Part shown: positions 24,576-32,992 of the stretch, piece by piece
Position numbering within the stretch: position 1 is the stretch's first letter
Layout: each line of letters opens with the position of its first letter
Assembly: GCF_014654935.1 (NCBI RefSeq)
Contig: NZ_BNBF01000013.1
Location: 177,744-213,733 of the forward strand
Direction of reading: 5' to 3'
DNA from: Streptomyces capoamus
GTDB taxonomy: Bacteria > Actinomycetota > Actinomycetes > Streptomycetales > Streptomycetaceae
Length of the DNA: 35,990 nt
Made by a program: the position numbers and the translations under genes
The notes under the pieces: generated by a model
What the model was told of the DNA's origin: nothing
The model's input: the letters and a program-made list of their open reading frames with translations, nothing else
Databases searched by the model: none

Positions 24576-25556
24576 GTGTCCGACGCCGTGATCTCCATCG
24601 AACGGCTGTGCAAACGCTTCGGGCCGACGACAGCCGTCGACGACGTGTCGTTCTCCGTCGCCGCCGGTTCCGTCGTCGGACTGCTGGGACCCAACGGAGC
24701 CGGCAAGACCACGCTCATCAACTGCCTGACCACCCTGCTCACCCCCGACGGCGGCACCGCCACCGTGGCCGGACGCGACCTGCGGGCCGACCCGCACGGC
24801 GTGCGCGCGTCCCTCGCGGTCACCGGACAGTTCGCCGCCGTCGACGAGACCCTCACCGGACGCGAGAACCTGGTCTTCTTCGCCCGGCTGCTCGGCCTGT
24901 CCAAGCCCCGGGCCGCCGCGCGCGCCGGTGAACTGCTGGACCGGTTCGGGCTGGCGGAGAGCGCCGACCGGCCCGTGGGGCAGTACTCGGGCGGTATGCG
25001 GCGCAAGCTCGACCTGGCCGTCGGACTGGTCGTCCCGCGGCCCGTCCTGATTCTGGACGAGCCGACCACGGGCCTCGACCCGCGCAGCCGCGAGACCCTG
25101 TGGGAGGCCGTGCGCGCGCTCGCCGCCGACGGGATGGCGATCCTGCTCACCACCCAGTACCTGGACGAGGCCGACGCGCTCGCCGACCGGATCGTCGTCA
25201 TCGACCACGGCCGGGTCATCGCCCAGGGCACCGCGCGCGAGCTGAAGCAGCAGACCGGCGGCTCGGTCTGCGAGGTGGTCCTGGCCGACGCCGCCGTACG
25301 CGCCCGCGCCGCCGAACTCCTCGCCGCCTCGACGACGGTCAGCGTCCGTGAGGACTCCCTCGTCGTTCCCGTGTCCGGCACGGACGACCTCGGCGGCGTC
25401 CTCGCCGTGCTGAAGGGCGGCGGGATCCGCGCCGACGACGTCGCCGTGCACCCGCCCACCCTGAACGACGTCTTCTTCGCCCTGACCGCCGACCACGCGC
25501 ACCCCGCCGACCGAGCCCACCCCGCCGGCCACTCGGCCCCGGAGGCGCGCGCATGA
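24576..25556 (+). CDS. ABC exporter ATPase, DrrA/daunorubicin-resistance family
   Basis: 326 residues. Start GTG 24576 (MSDAVISIERLCKRFG) follows GAGAGGGG; the in-frame start at 24534 is less well placed. Walker A GLLGPNGAGKTTLI, Q-loop in VTGQFAAVDETLTGREN, signature YSGGMRRKLDLAVG, Walker B LILDEPTTGLDPRS and the switch His region (TTQYLDEAD, without the classical His) are all visible. A C-terminal about 70-residue DUF4162-like extension ends PTLNDVFFALTA, typical of DrrA. It powers efflux of a lipophilic product with the two permeases encoded next, overlapping the first by 4 bp (ATGA). Probably it gives both export and self-resistance. Confidence 0.95.
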   Translation: MSDAVISIERLCKRFGPTTAVDDVSFSVAAGSVVGLLGPNGAGKTTLINCLTTLLTPDGGTATVAGRDLRADPHGVRASLAVTGQFAAVDETLTGRENLVFFARLLGLSKPRAAARAGELLDRFGLAESADRPVGQYSGGMRRKLDLAVGLVVPRPVLILDEPTTGLDPRSRETLWEAVRALAADGMAILLTTQYLDEADALADRIVVIDHGRVIAQGTARELKQQTGGSVCEVVLADAAVRARAAELLAASTTVSVREDSLVVPVSGTDDLGGVLAVLKGGGIRADDVAVHPPTLNDVFFALTADHAHPADRAHPAGHSAPEARA

Positions 25557-26338
25557 CCACCGCCCCCGCCCCCGTCTCCCCGCCAGGACTCGTGCACGAC
25601 GTGCGGGTGCTCGCCGAACGCGACTTCCGCCGCTCCTTCGGCAGGGGCGCGCTCGTCGGCACCGTGGTGCAGCCCCTGCTGTTCTTCGGCATCTTCTACG
25701 CCGCCTTCAGCCGCATGCTGCACGCCAAGGGCATCGACTACGGCCGTTTCGTCACCCCGACACTCGTCGTGCAGGCCCTGATGTTCGTCGCGATCGCCTC
25801 CGCCATGTCCCTGGCCACCGACCGCGGCAGCGGCCTGTTCAACCGGCTGCGCACCATGCCCATCGCCGGCTCCTCCCTGGGCACCGCCCGGCTGCTGGTC
25901 GTGGCCGCCGAGGCGCTGACCTCCACCGTGGTGGTCAGCCTGGTCGCGCACCTGGCCGGATTCCGGTTCCGCGCCGGGGCCGCAGCGGCGGTCGGCTTCC
26001 TCCTGGTCGCCGTCGCCTTCACCGTCGCCCTGGCCGCCGTCACCGCCACCCTGGGACTGAGCCTGCGCAACCAGGAGGCCCTGGCCGCCGCGCTCTACCT
26101 CCCCTACCTGCCGCTGCTGGTGGTCTCCACGGGCTTCGTGCCCGCCGCGCTCTTCCCGCACTGGCTCCAGCCCGTGGTGCGCAACTCCCCGGTGTCCGCG
26201 GTGATCGACGCGCTGCGCGCGCTGTCCGGCGGCGACCCCAGTGCCGGACGGATCGTGCCGGCCGTGCTCTGGTGCGCGGGACTGACCCTGTTCTTCGGCT
26301 GGACCACCGCACGCGCCTTCCGGAAGGTGACCCAGTGA
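25553..26338 (+). CDS. ABC-2 type permease (DrrB-like), first
   Basis: 261 residues with about six membrane segments (LFFGIFYAAF, LVVQALMFVAIASAM, AAAVGFLLVAVAFTVALAAV, YLPYLPLLVVSTGFVPAALF and a final LTLFFGWTTARAF). The ABC-2 family signature region WLQPVVRNSPVSAVIDALRAL is clear. The soluble N-terminus carries the HDVRVLAERDFRRS coupling-helix region. Start ATG overlaps the ATPase stop; its own stop overlaps the second permease GTG (GTGA). It forms a heterodimeric channel with the next gene product. Confidence 0.93.
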   Translation: MTTAPAPVSPPGLVHDVRVLAERDFRRSFGRGALVGTVVQPLLFFGIFYAAFSRMLHAKGIDYGRFVTPTLVVQALMFVAIASAMSLATDRGSGLFNRLRTMPIAGSSLGTARLLVVAAEALTSTVVVSLVAHLAGFRFRAGAAAAVGFLLVAVAFTVALAAVTATLGLSLRNQEALAAALYLPYLPLLVVSTGFVPAALFPHWLQPVVRNSPVSAVIDALRALSGGDPSAGRIVPAVLWCAGLTLFFGWTTARAFRKVTQ

Positions 26339-27138
26339 CCGCGACCAGCACCGCGCCCGCGCCGGCCCCGGCGCCCGGACTGTGGGCCCAGTCCGCGCTC
26401 ATCGGCGGCCGGACGCTGAAGCACTTCGTGCGCAGCCCGATGATGCTGCTGTCCACGTTCGGCTTCCCGCTGCTGCAGCTGTTCATGCTGCTGGCCACGT
26501 TCAAGATCATCGTGCACGACACCCTCGGGGAGAGCTACGTCGTCCGCCTCGCCCCGCTGGTCATCCTCATCACCAGCTTCTCGGCGATCGGCTCCAGCGC
26601 CATCGCCTTCTGGGTGGACATCCGCAGCGGCGTCTTCAACCGGCTGCGCGTGATGCCGGTCCACGCGCTGTCCATGCTGCTCGGGCGCATGCTGGGCGAC
26701 CTGGTCCGCATCCTCGGCATCGCCGTACTGGTCGCCCTGATCGCCCAGCTGCCCGGCTTCCGGTTCCGCCAGGGCGTGGCCGCCGCCGCCGGCTTCTTCG
26801 TGCTCGTCGCGCTGTTCGGGCTGATGTGCACCTCCCTCGCGGTGGTCGCGGCGCTGTCCGCGCCCTATCCGCCGGTCATCATGCGCTGGGTGCAGATGCC
26901 CACCCTCGCCCTGACGATGCTCTCGACCGGCTACATGCCCCGCGAAGCCTTCCCCTCCGCGATCCGCCCGGTGATCGCGGCCAACCCGGTCTCCACCGCC
27001 GTCGAGGCGCTGGTCGGGCTGTCCCGCGGCGGGCCCCTGCTGGTGCCCGTGCTCGCCACCGTCGCCTGGACGGTGGGGGTGAGCGCACTGTGCGCCTGGG
27101 TGACGGCGCGCAGGTTCCGCGGCTTCGTCGCCGGCTGA
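26335..27138 (+). CDS. ABC-2 type permease, second
   Basis: 267 residues, starting at GTG 26335 in a GTGA overlap. After an Ala/Pro-rich cytoplasmic leader come about six membrane helices (FPLLQLFMLLATFKIIV; PLVILITSFSAIGSSAIAFW; AAAAGFFVLVALFGLMCT; VAWTVGVSALCAWVT) and the family region IRPVIAANPVSTAVEALVGL. The parallel layout to the first permease (LNRLRVMPV against FNRLRTMPI) shows that both belong to the same family. Two different permeases per ATPase are usual in DrrAB-like antibiotic exporters. Confidence 0.93.
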   Translation: MTATSTAPAPAPAPGLWAQSALIGGRTLKHFVRSPMMLLSTFGFPLLQLFMLLATFKIIVHDTLGESYVVRLAPLVILITSFSAIGSSAIAFWVDIRSGVFNRLRVMPVHALSMLLGRMLGDLVRILGIAVLVALIAQLPGFRFRQGVAAAAGFFVLVALFGLMCTSLAVVAALSAPYPPVIMRWVQMPTLALTMLSTGYMPREAFPSAIRPVIAANPVSTAVEALVGLSRGGPLLVPVLATVAWTVGVSALCAWVTARRFRGFVAG

Positions 27139-27178
27139 CGCCCCCCTGGAGACCGGGGAGTTCCCACCACCCCGTGGC

Positions 27179-27205
27179 GCGGTCCACGCGGTCCACGCGG
27201 TCCAC
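27179..27205 (+). repeat. Three tandem 9-bp repeats (GCGGTCCAC)
   Basis: GCGGTCCAC occurs three times head to tail at 27179, 27188 and 27197, in the 86-bp gap between the second permease and the monooxygenase ribosome site. It could be slippage-prone DNA altering leader length or a binding array. Confidence 0.85.
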
Positions 27206-27224
27206 CCAGAACGAGGAGTCCGCC

Positions 27225-28436
27225 ATGCCTGAAGAGAACGTGCCCCCCGCGCCCGCGGAGCGGCGCGCCCTGATCGCCGGCTGCGGCATCACGGGGCCGG
27301 TGCTCGCCCTGTTCCTGATCCGCTGCGGCTACACCCCGGTGCTGTACGAGGCCCGGCCCGAACCCGACGACCACGCCGGTTCCTTCCTCAACTTAGGGCC
27401 CAACGGACGCAGCGTCCTGCAGACCCTCGGCATCGCCGACACCGTACTCGCCCACGGGGCCGCGACCACCCGGCTCGTCTTCGCCAACCACAAGGGCCGC
27501 ACCATCGGCAGCAACCCCGAACACACCACCTGCGTGAAACGCGGCCTGCTCAACAGGGCGCTGCGCGAATGCGCCGAACAGGCCGGCGTACGCGTCGAGT
27601 TCGGCAAGCGCCTCGCCGACGTCAAGACCGGCCGGCCGGGCGAGGTCACGGCCGTCTTCACCGACGGCGACACCGCCGACGGGCACCTCCTCGTCGGTGC
27701 CGACGGCATCAACTCCGCCACCCGCGCCGCCGTGTTCCCCGACGCCCCCGCACCGAGCTTCACCCAGGGCATCGGCTCCGGCGGCTTCGCCCGCACCCAC
27801 GCGGTCGGAGAACCCGACGGCACCTTCCGCATGCTGTTCGGCCTGCGCGGCTTCTTCGGCTACCAGGTCCTGCCGGGCGGCGAGGTCTACTGGTTCGAGA
27901 ACCACACCGTGCCCCGCGAACCCGCCCTCGGCTGGGCCGCCTCGATCACCGACGACCAGTGGCGCGAACAACTGGTACGCCGCCACGCCGGCGACCACCG
28001 GGTGGTCGCCGGGATCCTGCGGGCCACCGAGGGACCCGTCGGCCGGTGGCCGCTGTACGACCTGCCGTCCATACCCGCCTGGCACCGCGGCGACGTGGCC
28101 CTCGTCGGCGACGCCGCGCACGCCATCTCGCCGCACCTGGGCCAGGGCGCGGCACTCGGCATGGAGGACGCCGTCGTCCTCGCCGCATGCCTGCGCGACC
28201 TGCCCGACACCCGCTCCGCCTTCGCCGCCTACGAGGCGCTGCGCCGCCCACGGGTGGAGGGCCTGATCCGGCAGGCGCGCCGCACCGGCGGGCAGATGAC
28301 CCCCGCCGGGCCGGTGGGCCGAGCCCTGCGCGACCTGATGCTGCCGCTGTTCCTGAGACTGGGCCTGAAGAACGCCGAGACCGTCTACGGCTACCGCTTC
28401 GACTGGTCCGCGCCGGTCACCGCGGCGGGCCGGTGA
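27225..28436 (+). CDS. FAD-dependent aromatic-type monooxygenase, TTA codon
   Basis: 403 residues of the class A flavoprotein monooxygenase (PHBH/salicylate hydroxylase-like) family. Rossmann GCGITG at 19-24, the DG motif in LLVGADGINSATR and the GD motif VALVGDAAHAISPHLGQG are all intact, so FAD and NAD(P)H use is expected. It likely hydroxylates an aromatic ring or an electron-rich intermediate. Starting from ATG 27225 with GAGGAG upstream, codon 57 (27393-27395) is TTA, making translation dependent on bldA tRNA, as for the regulator at 19549. It is followed after 6 bp by a second flavoprotein. It could prepare the aryl acid starter, since no other aryl biosynthetic gene is visible. Confidence 0.9.
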   Translation: MPEENVPPAPAERRALIAGCGITGPVLALFLIRCGYTPVLYEARPEPDDHAGSFLNLGPNGRSVLQTLGIADTVLAHGAATTRLVFANHKGRTIGSNPEHTTCVKRGLLNRALRECAEQAGVRVEFGKRLADVKTGRPGEVTAVFTDGDTADGHLLVGADGINSATRAAVFPDAPAPSFTQGIGSGGFARTHAVGEPDGTFRMLFGLRGFFGYQVLPGGEVYWFENHTVPREPALGWAASITDDQWREQLVRRHAGDHRVVAGILRATEGPVGRWPLYDLPSIPAWHRGDVALVGDAAHAISPHLGQGAALGMEDAVVLAACLRDLPDTRSAFAAYEALRRPRVEGLIRQARRTGGQMTPAGPVGRALRDLMLPLFLRLGLKNAETVYGYRFDWSAPVTAAGR

Positions 28437-28442
28437 CCTGCC

Positions 28443-29900
28443 GTGGCCCGCATCCTGGTGATCGGTGCCGGACTGGCCGGAACGGCCACCGCGCTCTTCT
28501 GCGCCCGGCGCGGCCACCACGTCACGCTGCTCGAAGCCGGCCCCCCGCCCCCGTCGGGGGCCGCTGACGACGACTGGCACGGCTGGCGGCGCCGCGAGGT
28601 GCCGCACGCCCGCCAGGGCCACGCGTTCCTCGGCCTGTCCACCCGCGTCCTGCGCGAGGAACTGCCCGAGCTGCCGGCCGCCCTCGCCTCCCGGGGCGCC
28701 CACGTCACCCCGCTGGAGAGCGGCTCCGAGGACGCCGCCGTGCTCAGCCGCCGCCTGGTCTACGAAGCGGTGGTGCGCCGCGCCGCGACGGCCGAACCGG
28801 GGATCACCCCGGTCACCGGGGCCGCGGTGACCGGCCTGCTGACCGGGCGCGAGGCCGCGGGCCCCACCCGCGTGACGGGCGTACGCACCCGGGACGGCGC
28901 CGAGCACACCGGCGACCTCGTCGTGGACGCGTCCGGCCGCCGCTCGCGGCTCGCCCGCTGGCTGGCCGAGGCGGGCCTCGGCACGCCCCGCGAGACGTCC
29001 CAGCCCTGCGGCTTCTTCTACCTCACCCGGCACCACCGGCTGCGCCCCGGCCGCACGTTCCCGTCCACCACCGTCCCCCTCGTCACCGAGCTCGACTACG
29101 GGACCGCACTGGTCTTCCCCGGCGACAACGACACCTTCCAGCTCTCCGCCACCGTGGCCGTCGACGACCCCCTGAAGCACCGGTTGCGCGACCCGGAGAT
29201 CTTCACCCGCTTCCTGCGGTCCGTGCCCGCCACGGCCGAATGGCTGGAGGCCGGTGTGCCGCTGGACGACCCCGCGCCCATGGGCCGGCTGGAGAACCGC
29301 CGCCGCACCCTGCTCGACGCGGCGGGCAGACCGGTGGCCGCCGGCCTCGTCATGGTCGGTGACGCCGCCCTCCAGACCAACCCCACCTTCGGCCGCGGGG
29401 TGTCCCTGGCCTTCGTCCACGCCCGGCAGCTCGCCCGGACCGCGGAGCGCGCGGCGGCCGACCCGGCGGCCTACACCGCGCAGTTCGAGCGGTGGACGGA
29501 CGACACCCTCGGCGTGTGGTTCGAGATCCAGCGGGCCACCGACCGCGCGCGCCTCGCCCAGCTGCGGGCCGGCCTGCGCGGCGAGCACGCACCGCCCGCC
29601 GACGACCTGCCCAACCGGTTCGTCAGGGCGATGGCCGTGCTCCGCGACGACGACGCGGAGATCCGCCGCGCGTCGCTGCGGATGTACCACATGCTCATGA
29701 CCCCGCAGGACCTGATGCGCGACCGGACCGTGTCCCGGCGCATCCTCGCCTTCCTGCGGGACCACCCGATGCCCGAGACCCGCGCCGAGGGCCCGGACCG
29801 GGCCGCTTTCGAGGCCCTGGTCACCGGTTCCGCCCCCGCATCGGTGCTCCCCTCCGCCGCCCTCCCGGCGACCGGACCCGGCCGCCGGACCCGCACCTGA
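28443..29900 (+). CDS. FAD-dependent oxidoreductase, second flavoprotein
   Basis: 485 residues beginning GTG 28443 (MARILVIGAGLAGTATALFC). The dinucleotide-binding GAGLAG, the DG-type segment LVVDASGRRSRLARW and the GD motif GLVMVGDAALQTNPTFGRG are present. The P-type GxGxN stretch of tryptophan halogenases (WxWxIP) is not seen, so I favour a monooxygenase, dehydrogenase or epoxidase-like enzyme over a halogenase. A C-terminal region of about 120 residues, RMYHMLMTPQDLMRDRTVSR, is of a type seen in long flavoproteins of unknown reaction. It is in the same operon as the exporter and the TTA-containing monooxygenase, with a short spacer on either side. Confidence 0.85.
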   Translation: MARILVIGAGLAGTATALFCARRGHHVTLLEAGPPPPSGAADDDWHGWRRREVPHARQGHAFLGLSTRVLREELPELPAALASRGAHVTPLESGSEDAAVLSRRLVYEAVVRRAATAEPGITPVTGAAVTGLLTGREAAGPTRVTGVRTRDGAEHTGDLVVDASGRRSRLARWLAEAGLGTPRETSQPCGFFYLTRHHRLRPGRTFPSTTVPLVTELDYGTALVFPGDNDTFQLSATVAVDDPLKHRLRDPEIFTRFLRSVPATAEWLEAGVPLDDPAPMGRLENRRRTLLDAAGRPVAAGLVMVGDAALQTNPTFGRGVSLAFVHARQLARTAERAAADPAAYTAQFERWTDDTLGVWFEIQRATDRARLAQLRAGLRGEHAPPADDLPNRFVRAMAVLRDDDAEIRRASLRMYHMLMTPQDLMRDRTVSRRILAFLRDHPMPETRAEGPDRAAFEALVTGSAPASVLPSAALPATGPGRRTRT

Positions 29901-29914
29901 CGAAGGACGACAGC

Positions 29915-30748
29915 GTGGACATCACCCTGAAGACGGGCGTGACCCTCAACTACGACATCTTCGGCGGTCCCGACGACCCGCCGGTCCTCCTGGTCGCCGG
30001 ACAGCACCAGGCCAACCTGTTCCACCAGACCCAGGTGCCCTTCCTCACCAAGCGCGGCCACCGCGTCATCACCTTCGACCACCGGGGGGTGCCGCCGTCC
30101 GAGGAGACCCCGCCGCCCTACACCATGGAGGGCCTGGCCGAGGACACCGCCGCCCTCATCGAGGAGCTGGGCATCGGACCGTGCGCGATCGTGGGCTACT
30201 CCCTGGGCGCCACCGTCATCCTGGAACTCGCCGCGGCCCGCCCCGAACTGCTCACCCGCGCCGTACTGGTGGGCGTGCCGTGGAAGCCGAGCGCGCTGCA
30301 CCGGGCGATCCGCGAGGACGCGCTGGAACGGCTGCGTTCGGGCGCGGTGATGCCGCCGGTGACCGAGGGGATCTACCGGGCGATGTACCTGTTCGGTCCG
30401 CGGGCACTGAACCGGGACGCCTTCATCGGACCGTACCTCGAAGGGCTGCGCGGCCTCGCCGCGTCCGGCGGGCACGGCGCCCTCGGCCACGCGGAGGCGT
30501 CGGCGGCCTACGACCCCGATCCGCGGCGGATCGCCTCCATCACCGTGCCCTGCCTCGTCGTCGGCATGGAGCACGACATCATGTCCCCCTACCCGATGGC
30601 CCGCGAACTGGCCGGGCTCATACCGGACTGCGAGTACCGGGAGATCAAGAACAGCGGGCACGCCGCGCTGCTGGAGAAGCCGACCGAGGTGAACCGGCTG
30701 CTGGCCGAGTATCTGGACGCGGGCGCCCCCGCCGCGCCGGAGAGCTGA
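29915..30748 (+). CDS. Alpha/beta hydrolase
   Basis: 277 residues. The catalytic triad is readable: Ser96 in VGYSLGAT, Asp221 in VVGMEHDIMSP and His249 in IKNSGHAALLEKP. The oxyanion strand region reads LLVAGQHQANLF rather than the usual HG, a noticeable variation. GTG 29915 follows GAAGGAC, 14 bp after the flavoprotein stop. It is the last gene of the exporter operon, closed by a strong hairpin. Roles could be an editing or off-loading thioesterase, an ester/lactone hydrolase, or an epoxide-handling enzyme after the flavoproteins. The sequence does not choose between them. Confidence 0.9.
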   Translation: MDITLKTGVTLNYDIFGGPDDPPVLLVAGQHQANLFHQTQVPFLTKRGHRVITFDHRGVPPSEETPPPYTMEGLAEDTAALIEELGIGPCAIVGYSLGATVILELAAARPELLTRAVLVGVPWKPSALHRAIREDALERLRSGAVMPPVTEGIYRAMYLFGPRALNRDAFIGPYLEGLRGLAASGGHGALGHAEASAAYDPDPRRIASITVPCLVVGMEHDIMSPYPMARELAGLIPDCEYREIKNSGHAALLEKPTEVNRLLAEYLDAGAPAAPES

Positions 30749-30750
30749 AC

Positions 30751-30798
30751 GCCGTCGGCCGGAGCGCGCCGCCCGCGGGGCGCGCCCCGGCCGACGGC
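30751..30798. terminator. Bidirectional hairpin terminator
   Basis: A perfect 12-bp stem, GCCGTCGGCCGG (30751-30762) with CCGGCCGACGGC (30787-30798), has a loop that can itself pair GCGCGCC-type bases. It lies 2 bp after the hydrolase stop and 42 bp from the convergent methyltransferase stop. Confidence 0.85.
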
Positions 30799-30840
30799 AT
30801 GCCCGCCGGGGGCCGACGCGGCGAAGTGCGGGGCGGCGGG

Positions 30841-31932
30841 TCAGCGCAGGTGGTACAGCCGGTGGAAGGTGTGCCGCACCGGCAGGATCCGCACCTCGCG
30901 GAAACCCGCGGCCCGCGCGTAGGCCCGGACCGTACCGGGCCGCATGACCGTGCCCGTGGCCGCCGAGTCCGCGTCCGTCCGGCCCACCGGCAGGCAGTGC
31001 AGCACGCTGACCGCGTACTGGTAGCGCTCGGTCTCCGGGGCCGGCGCCCGGAAGCGCTCGCCCACGTTGGGCTCCATCAGCAGCACGCTGCCGCCGTCCG
31101 CGAGGAGGGCCCGGCACGCGGCCAGGACCCGGACCGGCCGAGCCATGTCGTGCAGCGCGTCGAAGACGCACACCAGGTCGAACCGGCCGGCCAGCGCGGG
31201 ATCCGCCGCGTCCCGCACGGCGAAGTCGACCCGCTCGTCCAGCCCGGCCCGCCGGGCGTGCTGCCGGGCGTCCGCCACCGACGCCTCGTCGAGGTCCAGC
31301 CCGTGCACCCGGGCGCGCGGGTACGCCTGCGCCAGGGCGATCGAGGACCAGCCGGTGCCGCAGGCGACGTCCGCGATACGGCCCCCGTCGGCGGACAGCG
31401 ACGCGTGCACCTCCGGGAGGGTCGCCGCGATCCAGCCGGCGAGCTGGTGCCGGAACACCGACTTGTTCAGGCCCTCCTGGCCACCGCGCAGTTGACTGCC
31501 GTACGCGGAGTACGGCACCCCCTGCCCGGTGCGGAAGGCGTCCGCCAGCCGGGGCAGCACGGCGGACAGACCGCCGACGGGCAGCACCACCAGCGGAGCG
31601 ATCGAGTACGGGCTGTCCGGGTCGGTGAGGGCCTCGGCGTGCCCGGCGGGCAGGGTGAACACACGGCGGGCGGCGTCCGGTTCGCCCTCGTCCGTGGTCA
31701 GGATCCCGGCCGCCGCCTGCTGTTCCAGCCACTCGCGCGCGTAGCGCGCATCGACGCCGGCGCGCCGCGCCAGATCCTCCGCGGTCGCCGGACCCTTGGC
31801 GAGTTCCTCGTACAGTCCCAGTCGCAGGCCCAGGTAGGCGGTCATCAGCTCGGCAGCCCCCAGCCCGGCCGTGAACAGCCGTACCGACAGCGCCCGCGCC
31901 GATCCCGCCGTGTCCTGCGCGTCCGTGGTCAT
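30841..31932 (-). CDS. SAM-dependent methyltransferase with winged-helix N-domain
   Basis: 363 residues. The N-terminal about 100 form a winged-helix/dimerisation module (LGLRLGLYEELAKGPATAED, REWLEQQAAAGIL) like that of plant-type O-methyltransferases. The Rossmann fold follows with motif I DVACGTGWSSIA (188-199), acidic motif II VHGLDLDEASV, and motif IV LVCVFDALHDMARP. The HD in the last could supply a catalytic base. It more likely transfers methyl to O or C than to N. Start ATG 31932 has GAAGGGA upstream. It is the second gene of a minus-strand pair with the diiron oxygenase (34-bp gap), so the two probably act in sequence. Confidence 0.9.
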   Translation of the reverse strand: MTTDAQDTAGSARALSVRLFTAGLGAAELMTAYLGLRLGLYEELAKGPATAEDLARRAGVDARYAREWLEQQAAAGILTTDEGEPDAARRVFTLPAGHAEALTDPDSPYSIAPLVVLPVGGLSAVLPRLADAFRTGQGVPYSAYGSQLRGGQEGLNKSVFRHQLAGWIAATLPEVHASLSADGGRIADVACGTGWSSIALAQAYPRARVHGLDLDEASVADARQHARRAGLDERVDFAVRDAADPALAGRFDLVCVFDALHDMARPVRVLAACRALLADGGSVLLMEPNVGERFRAPAPETERYQYAVSVLHCLPVGRTDADSAATGTVMRPGTVRAYARAAGFREVRILPVRHTFHRLYHLR

Positions 31933-31966
31933 TGCCGCATCCCTTCGGTCGACAGCCGCAAACGCC

Positions 31967-32953
31967 TCACCCGGACCGGCCGGGCGGCCGGCGGGACAGC
32001 CGGCGCGGCACCGTCCCGTAGCGGAGCAGGTCCAGGTCCGCGAGCCCCTGCCGCACGTGCGGCGACATCAGCCCGATGTGCACCAGCGAGGACACCACCC
32101 GGGCGAACACCGTCTGCCGGTACATCACCATCGCCGGGTCCGTGGCGGCGTACGCGAGCCCCGCCGACCGGTCCACGGCCAGCCGTTCCCAGAGGTCGCC
32201 GAGCAGGAAGCGCCGCCGCATCAAGGCGGCGGCCTCCAGCACCAGTTCCTCCCGCTCCGCCAGCTCCCGGCCGGACAGCTCCCGGTACACCTCCTCCAGG
32301 GACACCACGCCCAGGGACACGTGCCGGGCCTCGTCGCGGGCCACCAGCGCCGTGATGCGCCGGATCAGCGGATCGTGGAAGGTGGAGCCGGCCAGCCGGA
32401 ACGCGGCCATCGCCAGCGCCTCCACCATGATCTGCATGCCGAGCGCCGTCACGTCCCACCGGGAGTCGCGCAGCACGTCCTCCAGCAGGGAGCGCAGATC
32501 CGCGTTGACCGGGTACGGCTCGGGGACGTTCTCGCGCAGGTACCGCGCGAACACCTCGACGTGCCGGGCCTCGTCGGTCACCTGCGTCGCCGCGCACAGC
32601 TTCGCCTCCACCGTCGGCAGGGACTCCACCAGGCGGGCGGCCACCGCGAGCGCGGCCTGCTCCCCGTGCAGGAACTGGCTCACCAGCCACGCCTGCAACT
32701 CCCAGCGGAACGCGTCCCACATCGCACGGCCCCGCCCGGCCATCGGCGACGCCTCGAAGGACGCCCGGGCGAGGCCGGAGCCGTCGGGCAGGGGAGCCCC
32801 GAAGGGCACCGGCACCGACCAGTCGATGTCGCGTTCGGCGTCCCACTGGCCGGCGCGGGCGCGATCGGTGAGGGTGCGCAGCCGGCCCGTGCTCGTCGAG
32901 TAGTCCCAGGACAGCCGGGTGTGCACCCGGGCCTGGACGTCCAGGTCCCGCAT
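31967..32953 (-). CDS. Ferritin-like diiron oxygenase
   Basis: 328 residues from ATG 32953. Six classic carboxylate/His ligands can be read in the expected order: Glu98 (HGEQ), Glu128 and His131 (TDEARHVEVF), Glu178 (MVEAL), and Glu208 and His211 (RDEARHVSLG), with equal 30-residue spacing in both halves. This is the soluble diiron pattern of ribonucleotide reductase R2-like, acyl-ACP desaturase-like and AurF/CmlI-like N-oxygenases. It could desaturate or hydroxylate the ACP-bound acyl chain or oxidise an amine; no motif decides. A longer start at TTG 33010 is rejected because it lacks a ribosome site and crosses repeats in the divergent promoter. It is divergent from the condensation enzyme. 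Confidence 0.82.
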   Translation of the reverse strand: MRDLDVQARVHTRLSWDYSTSTGRLRTLTDRARAGQWDAERDIDWSVPVPFGAPLPDGSGLARASFEASPMAGRGRAMWDAFRWELQAWLVSQFLHGEQAALAVAARLVESLPTVEAKLCAATQVTDEARHVEVFARYLRENVPEPYPVNADLRSLLEDVLRDSRWDVTALGMQIMVEALAMAAFRLAGSTFHDPLIRRITALVARDEARHVSLGVVSLEEVYRELSGRELAEREELVLEAAALMRRRFLLGDLWERLAVDRSAGLAYAATDPAMVMYRQTVFARVVSSLVHIGLMSPHVRQGLADLDLLRYGTVPRRLSRRPPGRSG

Positions 32954-32992
32954 GCCGCCGAGGCTAACCACGGGCACCGGCCGGCGGGGTAA

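Noticed and set aside
28443..29900. Flavin-dependent halogenase
   Set aside because: The FAD motif is present, but the WxWxIP motif and catalytic Lys context of tryptophan halogenases are not seen.
27393..31732. Long minus-strand frames (790 and 753 codons) over the flavoprotein and hydrolase genes
   Set aside because: They are shadows of well-recognised plus-strand enzymes, or of the methyltransferase in another frame, and have no motifs.
32961..32969. Iron box (IdeR/DmdR) at AGGCTAACC
   Set aside because: Only one half of the 19-bp TTAGGTTAGGCTNACCTAA pattern matches; the other half is unrelated, so iron control is not supported here.
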